64,000 nucleotides of DNA. Origin: an uncultured Alphaproteobacteria bacterium. Its GTDB lineage: Bacteria > Pseudomonadota > Alphaproteobacteria > RF32 > CAG-239. The notes below the pieces were generated by a model. That model worked only from the letters and a program-made list of their open reading frames with translations, ran no database searches and was not told where the DNA came from. The DNA lies in the NCBI GenBank assembly GCA_934248075.1, contig CAKQKH010000002.1, forward strand, positions 73,748-137,747, read 5' to 3'. A program made the translations under genes and the position numbers. Shown piece after piece: positions 26,692-36,326 of this stretch (position 1 is its first letter; every line of letters starts with the position of its first letter).

Positions 26692-27474
26692 TTGCGGATT
26701 ATATATACCGGCGATATGGTCGGGCGCCCAGGAAGGGAAGCCGTTTTTAACAATATTGCCAAACTTAGAGAACTTTATAATTTTGACGCGCTGATCACTA
26801 ATACGGACAACGCCGCTCATGGTTTTGGCGTAACCCCCGGAATTTGCCGCGACCTTTTGGAAAAAGGCGTAACTGCAATTGTTACCGGCGACCATGTTTG
26901 GAATCAGCGCGAAATTATACCCTTTTTAGATGAGTGCAAACAAATTGTGCGGCCGCTGAATTATCCGGACAATTTGCCGGGGTGCGGCGCCAGAGAAATC
27001 GAGCTGGTAAACGGTAAAAAAATTGTGGTGGCCGAGGTAGTCGGGCGGTTGTTTATGGAGGCAGTGGATTGTCCGGCGCAAGCGATGGATAAACTGCTGA
27101 AAACCTACACACTGGGGCGCAATGTTAACGCGATTTTTGTAGATATTCACGCCGAAGCTACCGCTGAAAAAATTGCTTTCGGACATTATCTTGACGGTCG
27201 GGTTTCCGCCGTTATCGGCTCTCACACCCATGTTCCGACCAGCGACGCAATGATTCTGCCCAAAGGTACCGCCTATCAGACCGACGCCGGCATGTGCGGC
27301 GATTACAGCGGAGTTATCGGATTTGATATTCAGGCGCCGATTGATAGGCTCTGCCGCCGTTATACCGGCAGCAAACTGGTTCCGCTTAATGGAATCGGCA
27401 CTTTGTTTGGCACGTTTATCGAAACTGATGACAAGACCGGATTGGCAACCAAGATTGAACAGATAAAGATATAA
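26692..27474 (+). CDS. YmdB-family metallophosphoesterase
   Basis: A 260-residue protein of the YmdB/TIGR00282 family (cyclic-nucleotide phosphodiesterases). Family motifs are seen: GDMVGRPGR at the N-terminus, TDNAAHGFGVTP, TGDHVWNQREI, DIHAEATAEK and GSHTHVPTSDA. Two usually conserved metal-site residues differ: the family's ENAA is DNAA and GNH is GDH, so metal binding may be changed. It starts at TTG with AAAGGA upstream. A shared terminator follows. Confidence 0.87.
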   Translation: MRIIYTGDMVGRPGREAVFNNIAKLRELYNFDALITNTDNAAHGFGVTPGICRDLLEKGVTAIVTGDHVWNQREIIPFLDECKQIVRPLNYPDNLPGCGAREIELVNGKKIVVAEVVGRLFMEAVDCPAQAMDKLLKTYTLGRNVNAIFVDIHAEATAEKIAFGHYLDGRVSAVIGSHTHVPTSDAMILPKGTAYQTDAGMCGDYSGVIGFDIQAPIDRLCRRYTGSKLVPLNGIGTLFGTFIETDDKTGLATKIEQIKI

Positions 27475-27482
27475 AAAAAAAC

Positions 27483-27512
27483 AAAAAGCTCCGCATTTGC
27501 GGAGCTTTAATT
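27483..27512. terminator. Bidirectional terminator
   Basis: The stem AAAGCTCCGCA/TGCGGAGCTTT has a 2 nt loop; a T-rich tract follows on the plus strand and an A-run precedes it, so it can serve both convergent genes. Confidence 0.8.
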
Positions 27513-27526
27513 TTACTTTTGACAGC

Positions 27527-28267
27527 TTACTTTTTGCCGGCTGTTTTGATGACCTCGACATATATTTTGTTGTTTTGGTCAATAAACACTACTCTTACAA
27601 AAGATATGGTTCCCACTTGCGGGAAATAACCGCTTCGCAGTTCCACCATATCTTCTCGGCTAAGTTTGGCACAGCGGTCAGATGTGACCTCGACGCTATA
27701 AACCTTGCCGAGGCGAGCTTTTCCGCGAACCTTGCGAGACCCCTGAGCAACAACCTCATTTATTTTCTGCTCGCTCCATGGGATCATCAGATTTGCTTCT
27801 GATGGATCTGCCGGTTCCGGTATCCAGACCTTGGCGGCGGAAAGCATCTGATCTGCCATCGGTTTTAAGCCGACAACCATAACCGTCTGCCCGTCCTTGA
27901 TGCCTTTTAATTCTTCAGGCATACCCTTAGGAGCATAGGTAACATAGCCGCCGGTTTCCAATTCAAGAGCCAAACCGACCGGAGTGACGAACAAAACTCT
28001 GGCTTTTTGCGGGAGCTTTGCCAATTTCCATTCAGGAGTAGGCTCAAAAACAGGCTGTCCGTCTTTAATGCTAATGATTTTGGCGGTAATAGTCGTTCCT
28101 TGCGGAAGATCAAGATCATCGGCCAAGATTCCGAAGCATCCGCCATCGCTTTTTACCTTTTTCTCAAGCGGATCTGTACTTGGAATAATGAGGACATTCA
28201 TTTCTGCGCCAATCGGTAACAGGTGCGTAAACATTCTCTGCACCTGCAATGGTGATTTTGTTTCCAT
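27527..28267 (-). CDS. Protein of unknown function, likely beta-rich
   Basis: A 246-residue soluble protein with no signal peptide. It has many short hydrophobic strands with glycine turns (TTITAKIISIKDGQPVFEP, VLFVTPVGLALELETGGYV, GQTVMVVGLKPMADQML), suggesting repeated small beta-barrels. I do not recognise the family. The start is uncertain: no clear ribosome binding site precedes the ATG at 28267, and ATG codons at 28234 and 28201 are possible. It lies next to the flagellar cluster on the same strand, 134 nt beyond the J-domain gene's stop. Confidence 0.55.
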   Translation of the reverse strand: METKSPLQVQRMFTHLLPIGAEMNVLIIPSTDPLEKKVKSDGGCFGILADDLDLPQGTTITAKIISIKDGQPVFEPTPEWKLAKLPQKARVLFVTPVGLALELETGGYVTYAPKGMPEELKGIKDGQTVMVVGLKPMADQMLSAAKVWIPEPADPSEANLMIPWSEQKINEVVAQGSRKVRGKARLGKVYSVEVTSDRCAKLSREDMVELRSGYFPQVGTISFVRVVFIDQNNKIYVEVIKTAGKK

Positions 28268-28400
28268 ATTCTATGTATTTTTTAAGTTTAACTTTTCAGC
28301 CCCGAGAGGGATATTACAACAATACCCATAATAATAGCTGACTGTTTTGAGTCTATAACATAGAAACAGCTATAAATCAAGCACAAAATTTGACAAAAAA

Positions 28401-29531
28401 TCATTTTTGGAAAATTTGGCTTCCATAAGGAATTTCGGCGCCAATTCCTTGACTTAGAACATCTGTCCGGACGAATCCCATCTCGCCGTTATCTATCATA
28501 ATGCGCGACCAAACTCCGTCTGGACTGCGACCGGTTAGCCGCACCGTCGTCTTGGCCGGCAGCTCTTTAAGAACATCAAAGTCATCTCCGGGAGCATACA
28601 TTATCAAAGCCGAAGATTTAAGATGATAGAGTTTGGACATATCATTTTTGTCCACTGGAATATTAAGAATTTTACCGACTACCACATCATCGACACTCTG
28701 ACCTTTGGCACCAAAATTAACCTCTTGGTAGTAGTTGATTTCCTGCTTTTTGCTAAACCAACTCCAAAGCTCGCTTTCAGTAACATAACCGCTGCCGGCC
28801 GGCAGCAATGCCGCCAGCGCCAACATAAGAGGAACAACCAATTGCACGGCCTTTAGCCCCAACAAATTCCAGACTTTAGGTTTGGCAACCCACAAATTTT
28901 GCCGCTGAATAAAATTCTGCAACAGATCCTGTCCGTGTTTATCAGCGTAAGCAAGAGCATTGACGGCGCAAGCCACCGCCAACTGCGGTTGTTTGAGCTG
29001 TTGATAAGCCACCACGTTATGCACCAAAATTCGCAGACTCTCAGTCTCTGATATTGGCTGCCGCCAGTCCGCCGACAAAGCCTGAATATTTTTGATAAAA
29101 GCTTGCGGGTGCCACCAGCCCAGAAGCCAGTTGAGAGCGGCATTTTTGCATCTGGCCCAAAGCGCCGATTTGTAAGCATAGGTGCCAAGAACAGTCTTAT
29201 ATTTATATTTCCACAGCCAACCACGCACCATGTGTAAATTTAGGGCGCGGATATCGGAGTTGCCATCAACATAGGGGCGAATATTTTCCAGATCCGGATA
29301 GTTCGAGGCATTATACACCAGCGACAACAAATCATATTGCTGACGGCGCTCTTCGTTTTCCAACACTTCCCATGCTTCCGACAGCTTTTGAAACTTTTCC
29401 ATAGCTTCAGGCGCGGTGTTGCGATCAGGATGCCAAAATTTGGCCAAATCGCGATAGCTGCTCTTTATTACGGCAACATCGGCATCTTCACAAACTTCCA
29501 ACAGCCGATAATATCCCAATGCGTCAGACAT
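28401..29531 (-). CDS. J-domain membrane protein with SH3-like C-terminus
   Basis: A 376-residue protein. Residues 5-70 form a DnaJ J-domain with the HPD tripeptide at 34-36 and the KFQKLSEAWEVLENEERRQQYD helix. A helical middle follows, then a membrane segment (about 227-247), and a C-terminal part (about 290-365) like a bacterial SH3 domain (KTTVRLTGRSPDGVWSRIMIDNGEMGFV). The J-domain would call DnaK to the inner membrane while the SH3-like part faces the other side. The start at 29531, after GGGAG, overlaps the FliK-like gene by 8 nt, tying it to the flagellar transcript. Confidence 0.8.
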   Translation of the reverse strand: MSDALGYYRLLEVCEDADVAVIKSSYRDLAKFWHPDRNTAPEAMEKFQKLSEAWEVLENEERRQQYDLLSLVYNASNYPDLENIRPYVDGNSDIRALNLHMVRGWLWKYKYKTVLGTYAYKSALWARCKNAALNWLLGWWHPQAFIKNIQALSADWRQPISETESLRILVHNVVAYQQLKQPQLAVACAVNALAYADKHGQDLLQNFIQRQNLWVAKPKVWNLLGLKAVQLVVPLMLALAALLPAGSGYVTESELWSWFSKKQEINYYQEVNFGAKGQSVDDVVVGKILNIPVDKNDMSKLYHLKSSALIMYAPGDDFDVLKELPAKTTVRLTGRSPDGVWSRIMIDNGEMGFVRTDVLSQGIGAEIPYGSQIFQK

Positions 29532-31110
29532 AAACTCCCTCTCTCGGCGTATCAGCCGGCTCAACCTTAATAAAAGCCTCGTGCTGATTTATTTTAATGG
29601 TTCCAACATAGCCGACATCATACAAAGATTTTTTAAACAAATTGATAATATGGGAACAAAAATCTTGCTGATGATTTCGATCGGTGCGGATAATCAAATC
29701 AAACCGCCGCTCCGTTGCAACCGCAAAACCGTCAAACTGAAAAGCTCCAAGCTTGGAAAAAACGGTGTTAATCATAAAACGAGCGCCCTTTTCAGACTTT
29801 GACTTTTCAGATTCGCTTTCGGCATCTTTTTTGAGAGCAATTTGCAATGGCATAATCTGACCACCGTTAAAAAACGGAATATCGACCACCCGCCATAGCG
29901 GCGTTTCGCGCGCGGAATTGCTGACCAAACTTTCCAATTGGGCAATGGTTTCGGCGCCGCGCGGCGTGGAAGCGCCAATGTCTTTTATCAGCTCAGCCCC
30001 CAACCATTTGCCGGCATCATGTTTGAGCGCGGCCTTGTAAAAAGAATAAGTATTTGAAAGAATATCTGTTTTTAGCCCCGGAAACTTCTGTAACAGCTGA
30101 GACGCCAACCGAGGCGAACTTTGTTGCAAAGGTTCAAATATTCTCAATATTTGCAACAAGCTGTCATCTTGTCCTCGCAAATTTTGCAGCAATTGCGACG
30201 GCTGAATCCGCACAAAACCCTCATCAGGCAGAATTTTTGCCAAAGCCTCGGCAACTGTTTTTAACAGAGGAAACTCCGCTAGTTGTTTGTCGGCCGGTGT
30301 AGATTTAATCTCTAATTGCAAAGTTGTTTCAGGCGGCAATTTAATCGGTTGCTCGCTTAAAACGCGGCCTAACGGAGTATCAAACACGGCATATGTATTG
30401 GCTGCCAACAGCTCTGCGGCCGGTTTGGCATTAATAATTTTGCCGTCCAAATTTTTGATATCTTGCACCAAATTTTGCACTAACGGCGCCAACTGTTGCG
30501 GTTTGTCGGCCAGCGGCAACATTTGGCTCAAGGTTGTTTTTAGCGGTTGCAAAAGGTTTGCCGTTAGTTGCTCCGGCTGATCTATGCTTTTTAAGGCTAC
30601 CAAAACCTCGGTTGGCGGCAAATTTTGCATTATGGTCTCTTGCAATCGGGGCGGAAAATCCAATTCGGACATTAAATTATTTATCACCGGAGCAATTTTT
30701 AGCGGCTGAAAAGTTATGGGCGGCAAAGCCGTTGTGTTTTTTACCACCGGAGCAGCGGCAACCGGCGTATTGGTTGGCGGAAGCTGAGTTTTGAGCGGTT
30801 GCAACTGCAAAGAGCCGTCGCTCATAACTTTGGCGGAAAACTGACGCGCATCACCGATCTGTCCGTCAAGTCGCAACGGCGCATTAAGCCGAACATTCAA
30901 CGGCTGCGGCTCCCCCTGCTGTGGTTGCCAGAAGAGTTTAAATAAATCACCGTTTTTGAAAGTATTGGTAGTGGTGATTATGGCATTAAGCAACAGTATA
31001 TCGCCGGCTTTGAACTCCGGCGGCAGCTCTTCAGGCATTGCCGTCAGAGTTTTATCAGTCATTGAGACCGAAACTCCAGAAAGCAATGTTGAAGCAATGA
31101 TATTATCCAT
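29524..31110 (-). CDS. FliK-like Gln/Pro/Leu-rich protein of the flagellar cluster
   Basis: A 528-residue protein. The long N-terminal and middle parts are rich in Leu, Gln and Pro (QPLKTQLPPTNTP, LLQPLKTTLSQMLPL); the last 100 residues (RFMINTVFSKLGAFQFDGFAV onward) are compact. This low-complexity body plus small C-terminal domain resembles hook-length-control (FliK-type) proteins, but the true fliK of this cluster is at 43356. A second export-ruler or checkpoint protein is possible. Its start overlaps the flhG stop by 8 nt. Confidence 0.5.
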   Translation of the reverse strand: MDNIIASTLLSGVSVSMTDKTLTAMPEELPPEFKAGDILLLNAIITTTNTFKNGDLFKLFWQPQQGEPQPLNVRLNAPLRLDGQIGDARQFSAKVMSDGSLQLQPLKTQLPPTNTPVAAAPVVKNTTALPPITFQPLKIAPVINNLMSELDFPPRLQETIMQNLPPTEVLVALKSIDQPEQLTANLLQPLKTTLSQMLPLADKPQQLAPLVQNLVQDIKNLDGKIINAKPAAELLAANTYAVFDTPLGRVLSEQPIKLPPETTLQLEIKSTPADKQLAEFPLLKTVAEALAKILPDEGFVRIQPSQLLQNLRGQDDSLLQILRIFEPLQQSSPRLASQLLQKFPGLKTDILSNTYSFYKAALKHDAGKWLGAELIKDIGASTPRGAETIAQLESLVSNSARETPLWRVVDIPFFNGGQIMPLQIALKKDAESESEKSKSEKGARFMINTVFSKLGAFQFDGFAVATERRFDLIIRTDRNHQQDFCSHIINLFKKSLYDVGYVGTIKINQHEAFIKVEPADTPREGVYV

Positions 31111-31909
31111 TGGCCAGCAACCTCTTGGCTATTTGCAGCACATCTTCTGCCGCCTCAGAAGTCGGATAACGGCTGATGATGGTGCTTTGATTGCGAATAG
31201 AATCTCTAACTCTGGTATCTCTGCGAATAATACCTAACAATGGTGGCGTAATTTTCAAGAAGTTGGCGCAGGCTTTGAGTAAAATATCATAGGTGCGCTG
31301 CCCCTCGCGTATAGAATTGGCCTGATTTACCACCACGCAAATGTTACTCTTGGGATATTGCATGGTCATTATTTTAATAAACGCATAAGCATCAGTCAGC
31401 GACGTTGGCTCATCAGTGCAAACCACAATAATCCTGCCGGCCATACCTGACAAAATTCGCACCGGCTTCTCAACTCCGGCGCCCATATCTAAAAGCATTT
31501 TATCATATCCGGCAGAAATAGTACTCAAGTCCTCGCCGAGAATCTGCAGACGACCGACCGGCATAGAAGCCAAACCGGCGGAACCGGAGCGGCCGGCAAT
31601 AACATCAAAATGCCCTTTATCATAAGTATGAATTATTTGATTAAGCGTCTTAGTTCCGGATATGACGCTCCCCAAATCATACTTGGGCATCATTCCCAAT
31701 TGGATATCAATATTGGCTAACCCCAAATCACCGTCAAACAACAACACGCGCTGACGATGCAGGCTCAAAGCATGCGCCAAAGTAATGGAAAACCAGGTTT
31801 TGCCTACGCCTCCTTTGCCTGAGGCGATAGCCACCATGTTGCGCCCTTTGCGAGGAGCGCGGATTAACGGAGCCTGGGGAGCTGTTTTTAATTCTTCCTG
31901 ATTTTCCAT
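31103..31909 (-). CDS. flhG: Flagellar number regulator FlhG (FleN/YlxH), MinD-like ATPase
   Basis: A 268-residue MinD/ParA-type ATPase with the deviant Walker A motif SGKGGVGKTWFS near residue 33, LLFDGDLGLANIDIQLG and DMGAGVEKPV. It sits directly after flhF, as is standard; FlhG ATPases partner FlhF to set flagellar number and place. The C-terminal KRLLANG end is short, without an evident amphipathic MinD membrane helix. Confidence 0.92.
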   Translation of the reverse strand: MENQEELKTAPQAPLIRAPRKGRNMVAIASGKGGVGKTWFSITLAHALSLHRQRVLLFDGDLGLANIDIQLGMMPKYDLGSVISGTKTLNQIIHTYDKGHFDVIAGRSGSAGLASMPVGRLQILGEDLSTISAGYDKMLLDMGAGVEKPVRILSGMAGRIIVVCTDEPTSLTDAYAFIKIMTMQYPKSNICVVVNQANSIREGQRTYDILLKACANFLKITPPLLGIIRRDTRVRDSIRNQSTIISRYPTSEAAEDVLQIAKRLLANG

Positions 31910-31922
31910 AACAACCTCTCTT

Positions 31923-32876
31923 TTATCCTAAAATTAACCCTGCTAATGCTTGAGCGCCAACCGGAGCAAAACCGGCGGCAATAGATGAACTTACACTGGC
32001 GCCGCACAATGACATATCTAAGCTTCCGGCTATACTCAAAACGCTGCCAATCCGTCTGGTTAAATCCAATCTGGTCGGCATCAGCATGGTCGCGCCTAAT
32101 TGTCTGAAAATCTCAGCCACCTCTATGGCTTCCAAAATATTGCGACCTGCATCGGCGGTAAGAACTTTATCCCCCTTAAAAGTATCGGCAAAGGCCGCTA
32201 CTTTGTCAACTTCTTGAGGCATAAACGGATTTATCCCCGGCGTGTCTATAAACACTCGGTCATATTGTGGCGCATCTGCCTGCAAAAACCTGAATAAATC
32301 TTGCGGATTCTTAAAAAAGAAAAAGTCAACATTCAGAATCTCGGCGAAGGCTTTGAGCTGCTGATTGGCGCCGGCACGCATATTATCGGTGCTGACAATT
32401 GCCGGATTTTGCCCATGAATTTTAGCCTGAGTAGCGGCTTTGGCAATAGCGGTAGATTTGCCCGACCCCGGTGTTCCCATAAACATTTGTAGCTTTTGAG
32501 CGCTGCTGAGCAACGGCGTAAACTTAAACACTTTGAGCAAAGCCTGAGCCAAAACCTCAATCTCTGACAAGCGCGAATTTTGCCGCGCAACATCTCGGCA
32601 AGCCGACAAAATCGGATACTGAACCTCTTCTGTTAAACCATGATACGCCAAAGCTTGACGCAGTTTGGTTTCATCAAAAAATTGCTTGGTATCAATCTCA
32701 TGTACCTGTTCTTCGGCATCAAAGCTAAAATCTTGTTTTTCATCAATCGCCGCCGTAACCAAAACACCTTCCGAGATTTTTTCCTGCGACAGAATCACGG
32801 CGTCTGCGCCAAGCTCGCTTTTGATTTGCGCCATGGCCAAATTGATGTCGGGAGCAATGAAATTTTTAACTTTCAT
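31923..32876 (-). CDS. flhF: Flagellar GTPase FlhF
   Basis: A 317-residue SRP-type GTPase. The N-terminal B-domain begins MKVKNFIAPDINLAMAQIKSELGADAVILS, as in FlhF. The G-domain has the P-loop GTPGSGKST, DTPGI, and TRLDLTRRIG in place of the usual TKLDE. It directs the position of the new flagellum, often a cell pole, with FlhG. It is slightly shorter than typical FlhF (about 350-450) because the linker between B and NG domains is short. flhA ends 3 nt upstream. Confidence 0.92.
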   Translation of the reverse strand: MKVKNFIAPDINLAMAQIKSELGADAVILSQEKISEGVLVTAAIDEKQDFSFDAEEQVHEIDTKQFFDETKLRQALAYHGLTEEVQYPILSACRDVARQNSRLSEIEVLAQALLKVFKFTPLLSSAQKLQMFMGTPGSGKSTAIAKAATQAKIHGQNPAIVSTDNMRAGANQQLKAFAEILNVDFFFFKNPQDLFRFLQADAPQYDRVFIDTPGINPFMPQEVDKVAAFADTFKGDKVLTADAGRNILEAIEVAEIFRQLGATMLMPTRLDLTRRIGSVLSIAGSLDMSLCGASVSSSIAAGFAPVGAQALAGLILG

Positions 32877-32879
32877 AGA

Positions 32880-34991
32880 CTAAATCTGCCCCACTGTCTT
32901 GATTTTGGCTTTGGGATGAATCTCATTTTGCGACATAACCACAGTCAAGGGGCGAAAACGCTCAATAATCGAACGGACAAACGGGCGAATAGCCGGACTT
33001 GTGAGCAATACCGCGCTTTCGCCCTTAACCGCCAATTCCTCCAACACGGTGCGAACTTTGTTGATAAAAGCTTGCAAACTGGACGGCGCCATGGCCAGCT
33101 GGCGGTCATCACCCTCACCAACAACGGCTTCAGCAAACGCCTGTTCCCATTCCGGCGACAACGTTACCAGCGGGATTACCCCGAATTCATTGGCATAGGC
33201 ATTGGAAAGCTGGCGGCTCAGGCGAGCGCGAACATGCTCGGTAATCATCATCAGGCTGCGAGTGGTGGTAACCGCCTCGGAAATGCCCTCCAAAATAGTC
33301 GGCAAATCGCGAATGGAAACACGTTCCTGCAACAGATTTTGCAATACTCGCTGCAAAGCTCCCAAGCTGACCTTGTTGGGAATAAGCTCTTTGATGAGTT
33401 TTTGATGCTCTTTATCCAGCTCATCAAGCAATTTTTGGGTTTCGGCATAAGACAAAAGCTCAGGCATATTGTCTTTAACCAATTCGGTAATATGAGTAGT
33501 AACAACGGTGGCCGGATCAACCACGGTGTAGCCCCTGAACATCGCCTCTTCACGATAAGACGGATCAACCCACATTGCTTTGAGGCCGAAAGTCGGCTCA
33601 TAAGTGCTTTCACCGGGCAAAGTTATCGGTTCACCGCGGGGATCCATTACCAATAGTTGGGTCGGACGCAATTCGCCTTTGCCGGATTTTACCTCTTTGA
33701 TATAAATATTATACTCATTAGCCTCCAACTGCATATTATCTTGAATGCGAATCGAGGGCATAACAAAACCAAGCTCAGACGCCAGAGCGCGGCGCAAAGC
33801 CTTAATTTGATCGGTGAGTTTGCGATTGGTTTCCTCATTAATCAAGGGTAGCAAGCCATAGCCGATTTCCAGACGAATCAAATCAACCCGCAAAGCATTG
33901 GCTATCGGTTCATCCGCGGCTTTGGCCAATTTGCCCTGTTTTTGCTCTTGCTCCATCACTGCTTGGGCTTGAGCTTGCATCTCTTTATGGCGCTTGTCTA
34001 AATAATAAGCCGTGGCGCCGGTCAGAGCCGCAAGCATAAAAAACGGAATGGCCGGAGTGCCGGGAATCATGCCCAGAGCCACCGCCAAGAAAGCACTCAT
34101 ACCCAGAGCCTTCGGATAGCCGGCAACCTGCTCAAACAAAACTTTGTCGGTAGAATCGGTCATACCGGCCTTAGAAACCAAAATACCGGCGGCAACCGAA
34201 ACAATCAAAGCCGGAACCTGACTGACCAAACCATCACCGACGGTCAATCGGGTATAAGTTTCTCCGGCTGAGGCAAACGTCATATCATTTTGCACCATGC
34301 CAATGATAATACCGGCGACAATATTAATAAACGTGATAAGCAAACCAGCAATGGCATCTCCGCGCACAAACTTGGAGGCACCATCCATAGCTCCGTAAAA
34401 AGAACTTTCTTTTGACAGGTCTTCACGGCGTTTGCGAGCCTCATCTTCAGTAATCAAACCAGAGGACAAATCAGCGTCAATAGCCATTTGTTTGCCGGGC
34501 ATGGCGTCCAAAGCAAAACGCGCCGCAACCTCGGCGATACGGCCGGAACCCTTGGTAATAACAATAAAGTTAACCAAAACCAAAATCGCAAAAACAATCA
34601 CGCCGATAACGAAGTTATTGCCCATGATAAATCCGCCAAACGCCTTGATAACCTCACCGGCGGCATCGGGACCGAGATAACCTCGGGAAAGAATCAAACG
34701 AGTGGAGGCCAGATTTAGAGCCAATCGATATAAGGTAGTAATCAGTAATACCAACGGAAAGGCGCTGAATTCAATAGGCTTTTCGATAAAAATCGCCATC
34801 ATCAGCACCAAACAAGACATGGTGATTGATAAGGCTAATGACACGTCCAACAGCCAGGCCGGCATTGGCATAATCAAAATCATCAGCATCATGACAATGG
34901 CAAACGCAAACAGAATATCGCCGCGCTTGGTGGAGCCAATCAGCATATCCTTAAATGATTTTCCAAACATATTTGAATTCGGACCAGCCAT
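32880..34991 (-). CDS. flhA: Flagellar export gate protein FlhA
   Basis: A 703-residue protein with about eight membrane segments in the N-terminal half (for example MMLMILIMPMPAWLLDVSLA) and the conserved cytoplasmic FHIPEP-type loop (KGSGRIAEVAARFALDAMPG). The C-terminal cytoplasmic domain is complete and is the docking platform for chaperone-substrate complexes. FlhA forms the nonameric gate of the flagellar type III export apparatus. It starts 9 nt after the flbD stop. Confidence 0.97.
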   Translation of the reverse strand: MAGPNSNMFGKSFKDMLIGSTKRGDILFAFAIVMMLMILIMPMPAWLLDVSLALSITMSCLVLMMAIFIEKPIEFSAFPLVLLITTLYRLALNLASTRLILSRGYLGPDAAGEVIKAFGGFIMGNNFVIGVIVFAILVLVNFIVITKGSGRIAEVAARFALDAMPGKQMAIDADLSSGLITEDEARKRREDLSKESSFYGAMDGASKFVRGDAIAGLLITFINIVAGIIIGMVQNDMTFASAGETYTRLTVGDGLVSQVPALIVSVAAGILVSKAGMTDSTDKVLFEQVAGYPKALGMSAFLAVALGMIPGTPAIPFFMLAALTGATAYYLDKRHKEMQAQAQAVMEQEQKQGKLAKAADEPIANALRVDLIRLEIGYGLLPLINEETNRKLTDQIKALRRALASELGFVMPSIRIQDNMQLEANEYNIYIKEVKSGKGELRPTQLLVMDPRGEPITLPGESTYEPTFGLKAMWVDPSYREEAMFRGYTVVDPATVVTTHITELVKDNMPELLSYAETQKLLDELDKEHQKLIKELIPNKVSLGALQRVLQNLLQERVSIRDLPTILEGISEAVTTTRSLMMITEHVRARLSRQLSNAYANEFGVIPLVTLSPEWEQAFAEAVVGEGDDRQLAMAPSSLQAFINKVRTVLEELAVKGESAVLLTSPAIRPFVRSIIERFRPLTVVMSQNEIHPKAKIKTVGQI

Positions 34992-35000
34992 CTAAAAGTC

Positions 35001-36308
35001 TTATCCCAAAGTTGCGGGCGGGACATCAAAGCCCTCGTCCTGATATTGTTTTAATTTGTTGCGCAGCGTGCGAATGGATATACCCAAAATATTGGCGGCA
35101 GTAGTGCGGTTTCCCAGCGTATGCTTGAGAGTGTCGATAATCAACTTGCGCTCCATGCCAGCCACAGTCTGCCCCACTGCCGGAGCGGCTTCGCTTTCTG
35201 CTTCCTTATGTGTTTGAGGCAACATAATTGCCTCCACCCCGATATCATCACCGGTAGTCATCAGCACCGCGCGGTGCATGGTGTTTTCCAGTTCACGAAC
35301 ATTGCCCGGCCACTCATAAGTCAATAAAGCCTTTTCCGCCTCTGCCGACAAATCTTTCATCGGCAGTTCATTGAGTTCGGAATATTTTTTGATAAAATGC
35401 TTGGCCAAAACAATAATATCGCCTTTACGCTCTTTCAAATCCGGAATGTTAAGACTGATAACATTAAGACGATAATACAAATCTTGACGGAACGTGCCGT
35501 TAGCCACCGCAGCTTCAAGATCGCGGTTAGATGTGGCGATAATGCGAGTATTAACCTTAATCGGAGCTTTACCGCCGATGCGATCAATCTCTTTTTCTTG
35601 AATTGCGCGCAGCAATTTGGCCTGAATGCCAATGTCCATCTCTGATATTTCATCTAACAGCAAAGTGCCGTCGGAGGCTTCCTCAAACTTGCCGATACGT
35701 CTGGCCACCGCGCCGGTAAATGCCCCTTTTTCATAACCAAACAACTCTGACTCCAGAAGAGTTTCCGGAATGGCGGCACAGTTCACGGCCACAAATTTCT
35801 TGTTGGCGCGCTTGGAGTTATCATGAATGAAGCGAGAAAAAATTTCCTTACCGGTACCGGACGAGCCAGTCAACAGCACGCTTGCTTCCGAGGGAGCAAT
35901 CTGTTTGGCAATTTTTAAGATGTTTTCGGTTTTCTTATCACCATAAATCAGAGCATGATTCTCTCTGGTGGCGGCGGCCAAAACAGCTCCGATTAACTCC
36001 GGATCAGGCGGCAGAGGGATATATTCCTTAGCTCCGGCTTTAATCGCTTTGACTGCCAACGAAGTATCATTGGCCACACCACAGGCAACCACCAAAACAT
36101 TAATACGTTCTTGTTGCAATGAAGAGATAAATTTGTGGATATCAAGTTTGACATCAATCATAACCAGTTCCACCGTCTTGCCGGAGCGCAAAATATCCAG
36201 CGCTTTTTCCACGGTATCGGCCAAACAAACCTGCCCGCCCTGAGCAATCGCAATCTTGCTGGCGGCGCCAATCTGACCTTCTAGAGTTCCGACAATCAAT
36301 ATCTCCAT
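35001..36308 (-). CDS. flbD: Sigma-54-dependent flagellar regulator FlbD
   Basis: A 435-residue protein with a receiver-like domain (1-115, with VVACGVANDTSLAVKAIKAGAKEYIPLPPDPEL), a sigma-54-interacting AAA+ domain (Walker A GSSGTGKE, the GAFTGA loop, LLLDEISEMD) and a C-terminal Fis-type helix-turn-helix (NRTTAANILGISIRTLRNKL). The receiver departs from the usual phosphorylation pattern and closely resembles Caulobacter FlbD, which is controlled by FliX and not by a classical kinase. It should activate the sigma-54 promoter seen upstream of fliK. Confidence 0.95.
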   Translation of the reverse strand: MEILIVGTLEGQIGAASKIAIAQGGQVCLADTVEKALDILRSGKTVELVMIDVKLDIHKFISSLQQERINVLVVACGVANDTSLAVKAIKAGAKEYIPLPPDPELIGAVLAAATRENHALIYGDKKTENILKIAKQIAPSEASVLLTGSSGTGKEIFSRFIHDNSKRANKKFVAVNCAAIPETLLESELFGYEKGAFTGAVARRIGKFEEASDGTLLLDEISEMDIGIQAKLLRAIQEKEIDRIGGKAPIKVNTRIIATSNRDLEAAVANGTFRQDLYYRLNVISLNIPDLKERKGDIIVLAKHFIKKYSELNELPMKDLSAEAEKALLTYEWPGNVRELENTMHRAVLMTTGDDIGVEAIMLPQTHKEAESEAAPAVGQTVAGMERKLIIDTLKHTLGNRTTAANILGISIRTLRNKLKQYQDEGFDVPPATLG

Positions 36309-36326
36309 TAGCTTAACTCTCTCGGA

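Noticed and set aside
32640..33656. 338-codon plus-strand frame opposite flhA and flhF
   Set aside because: It crosses two well-recognised genes in antisense and has the composition of a shadow frame.
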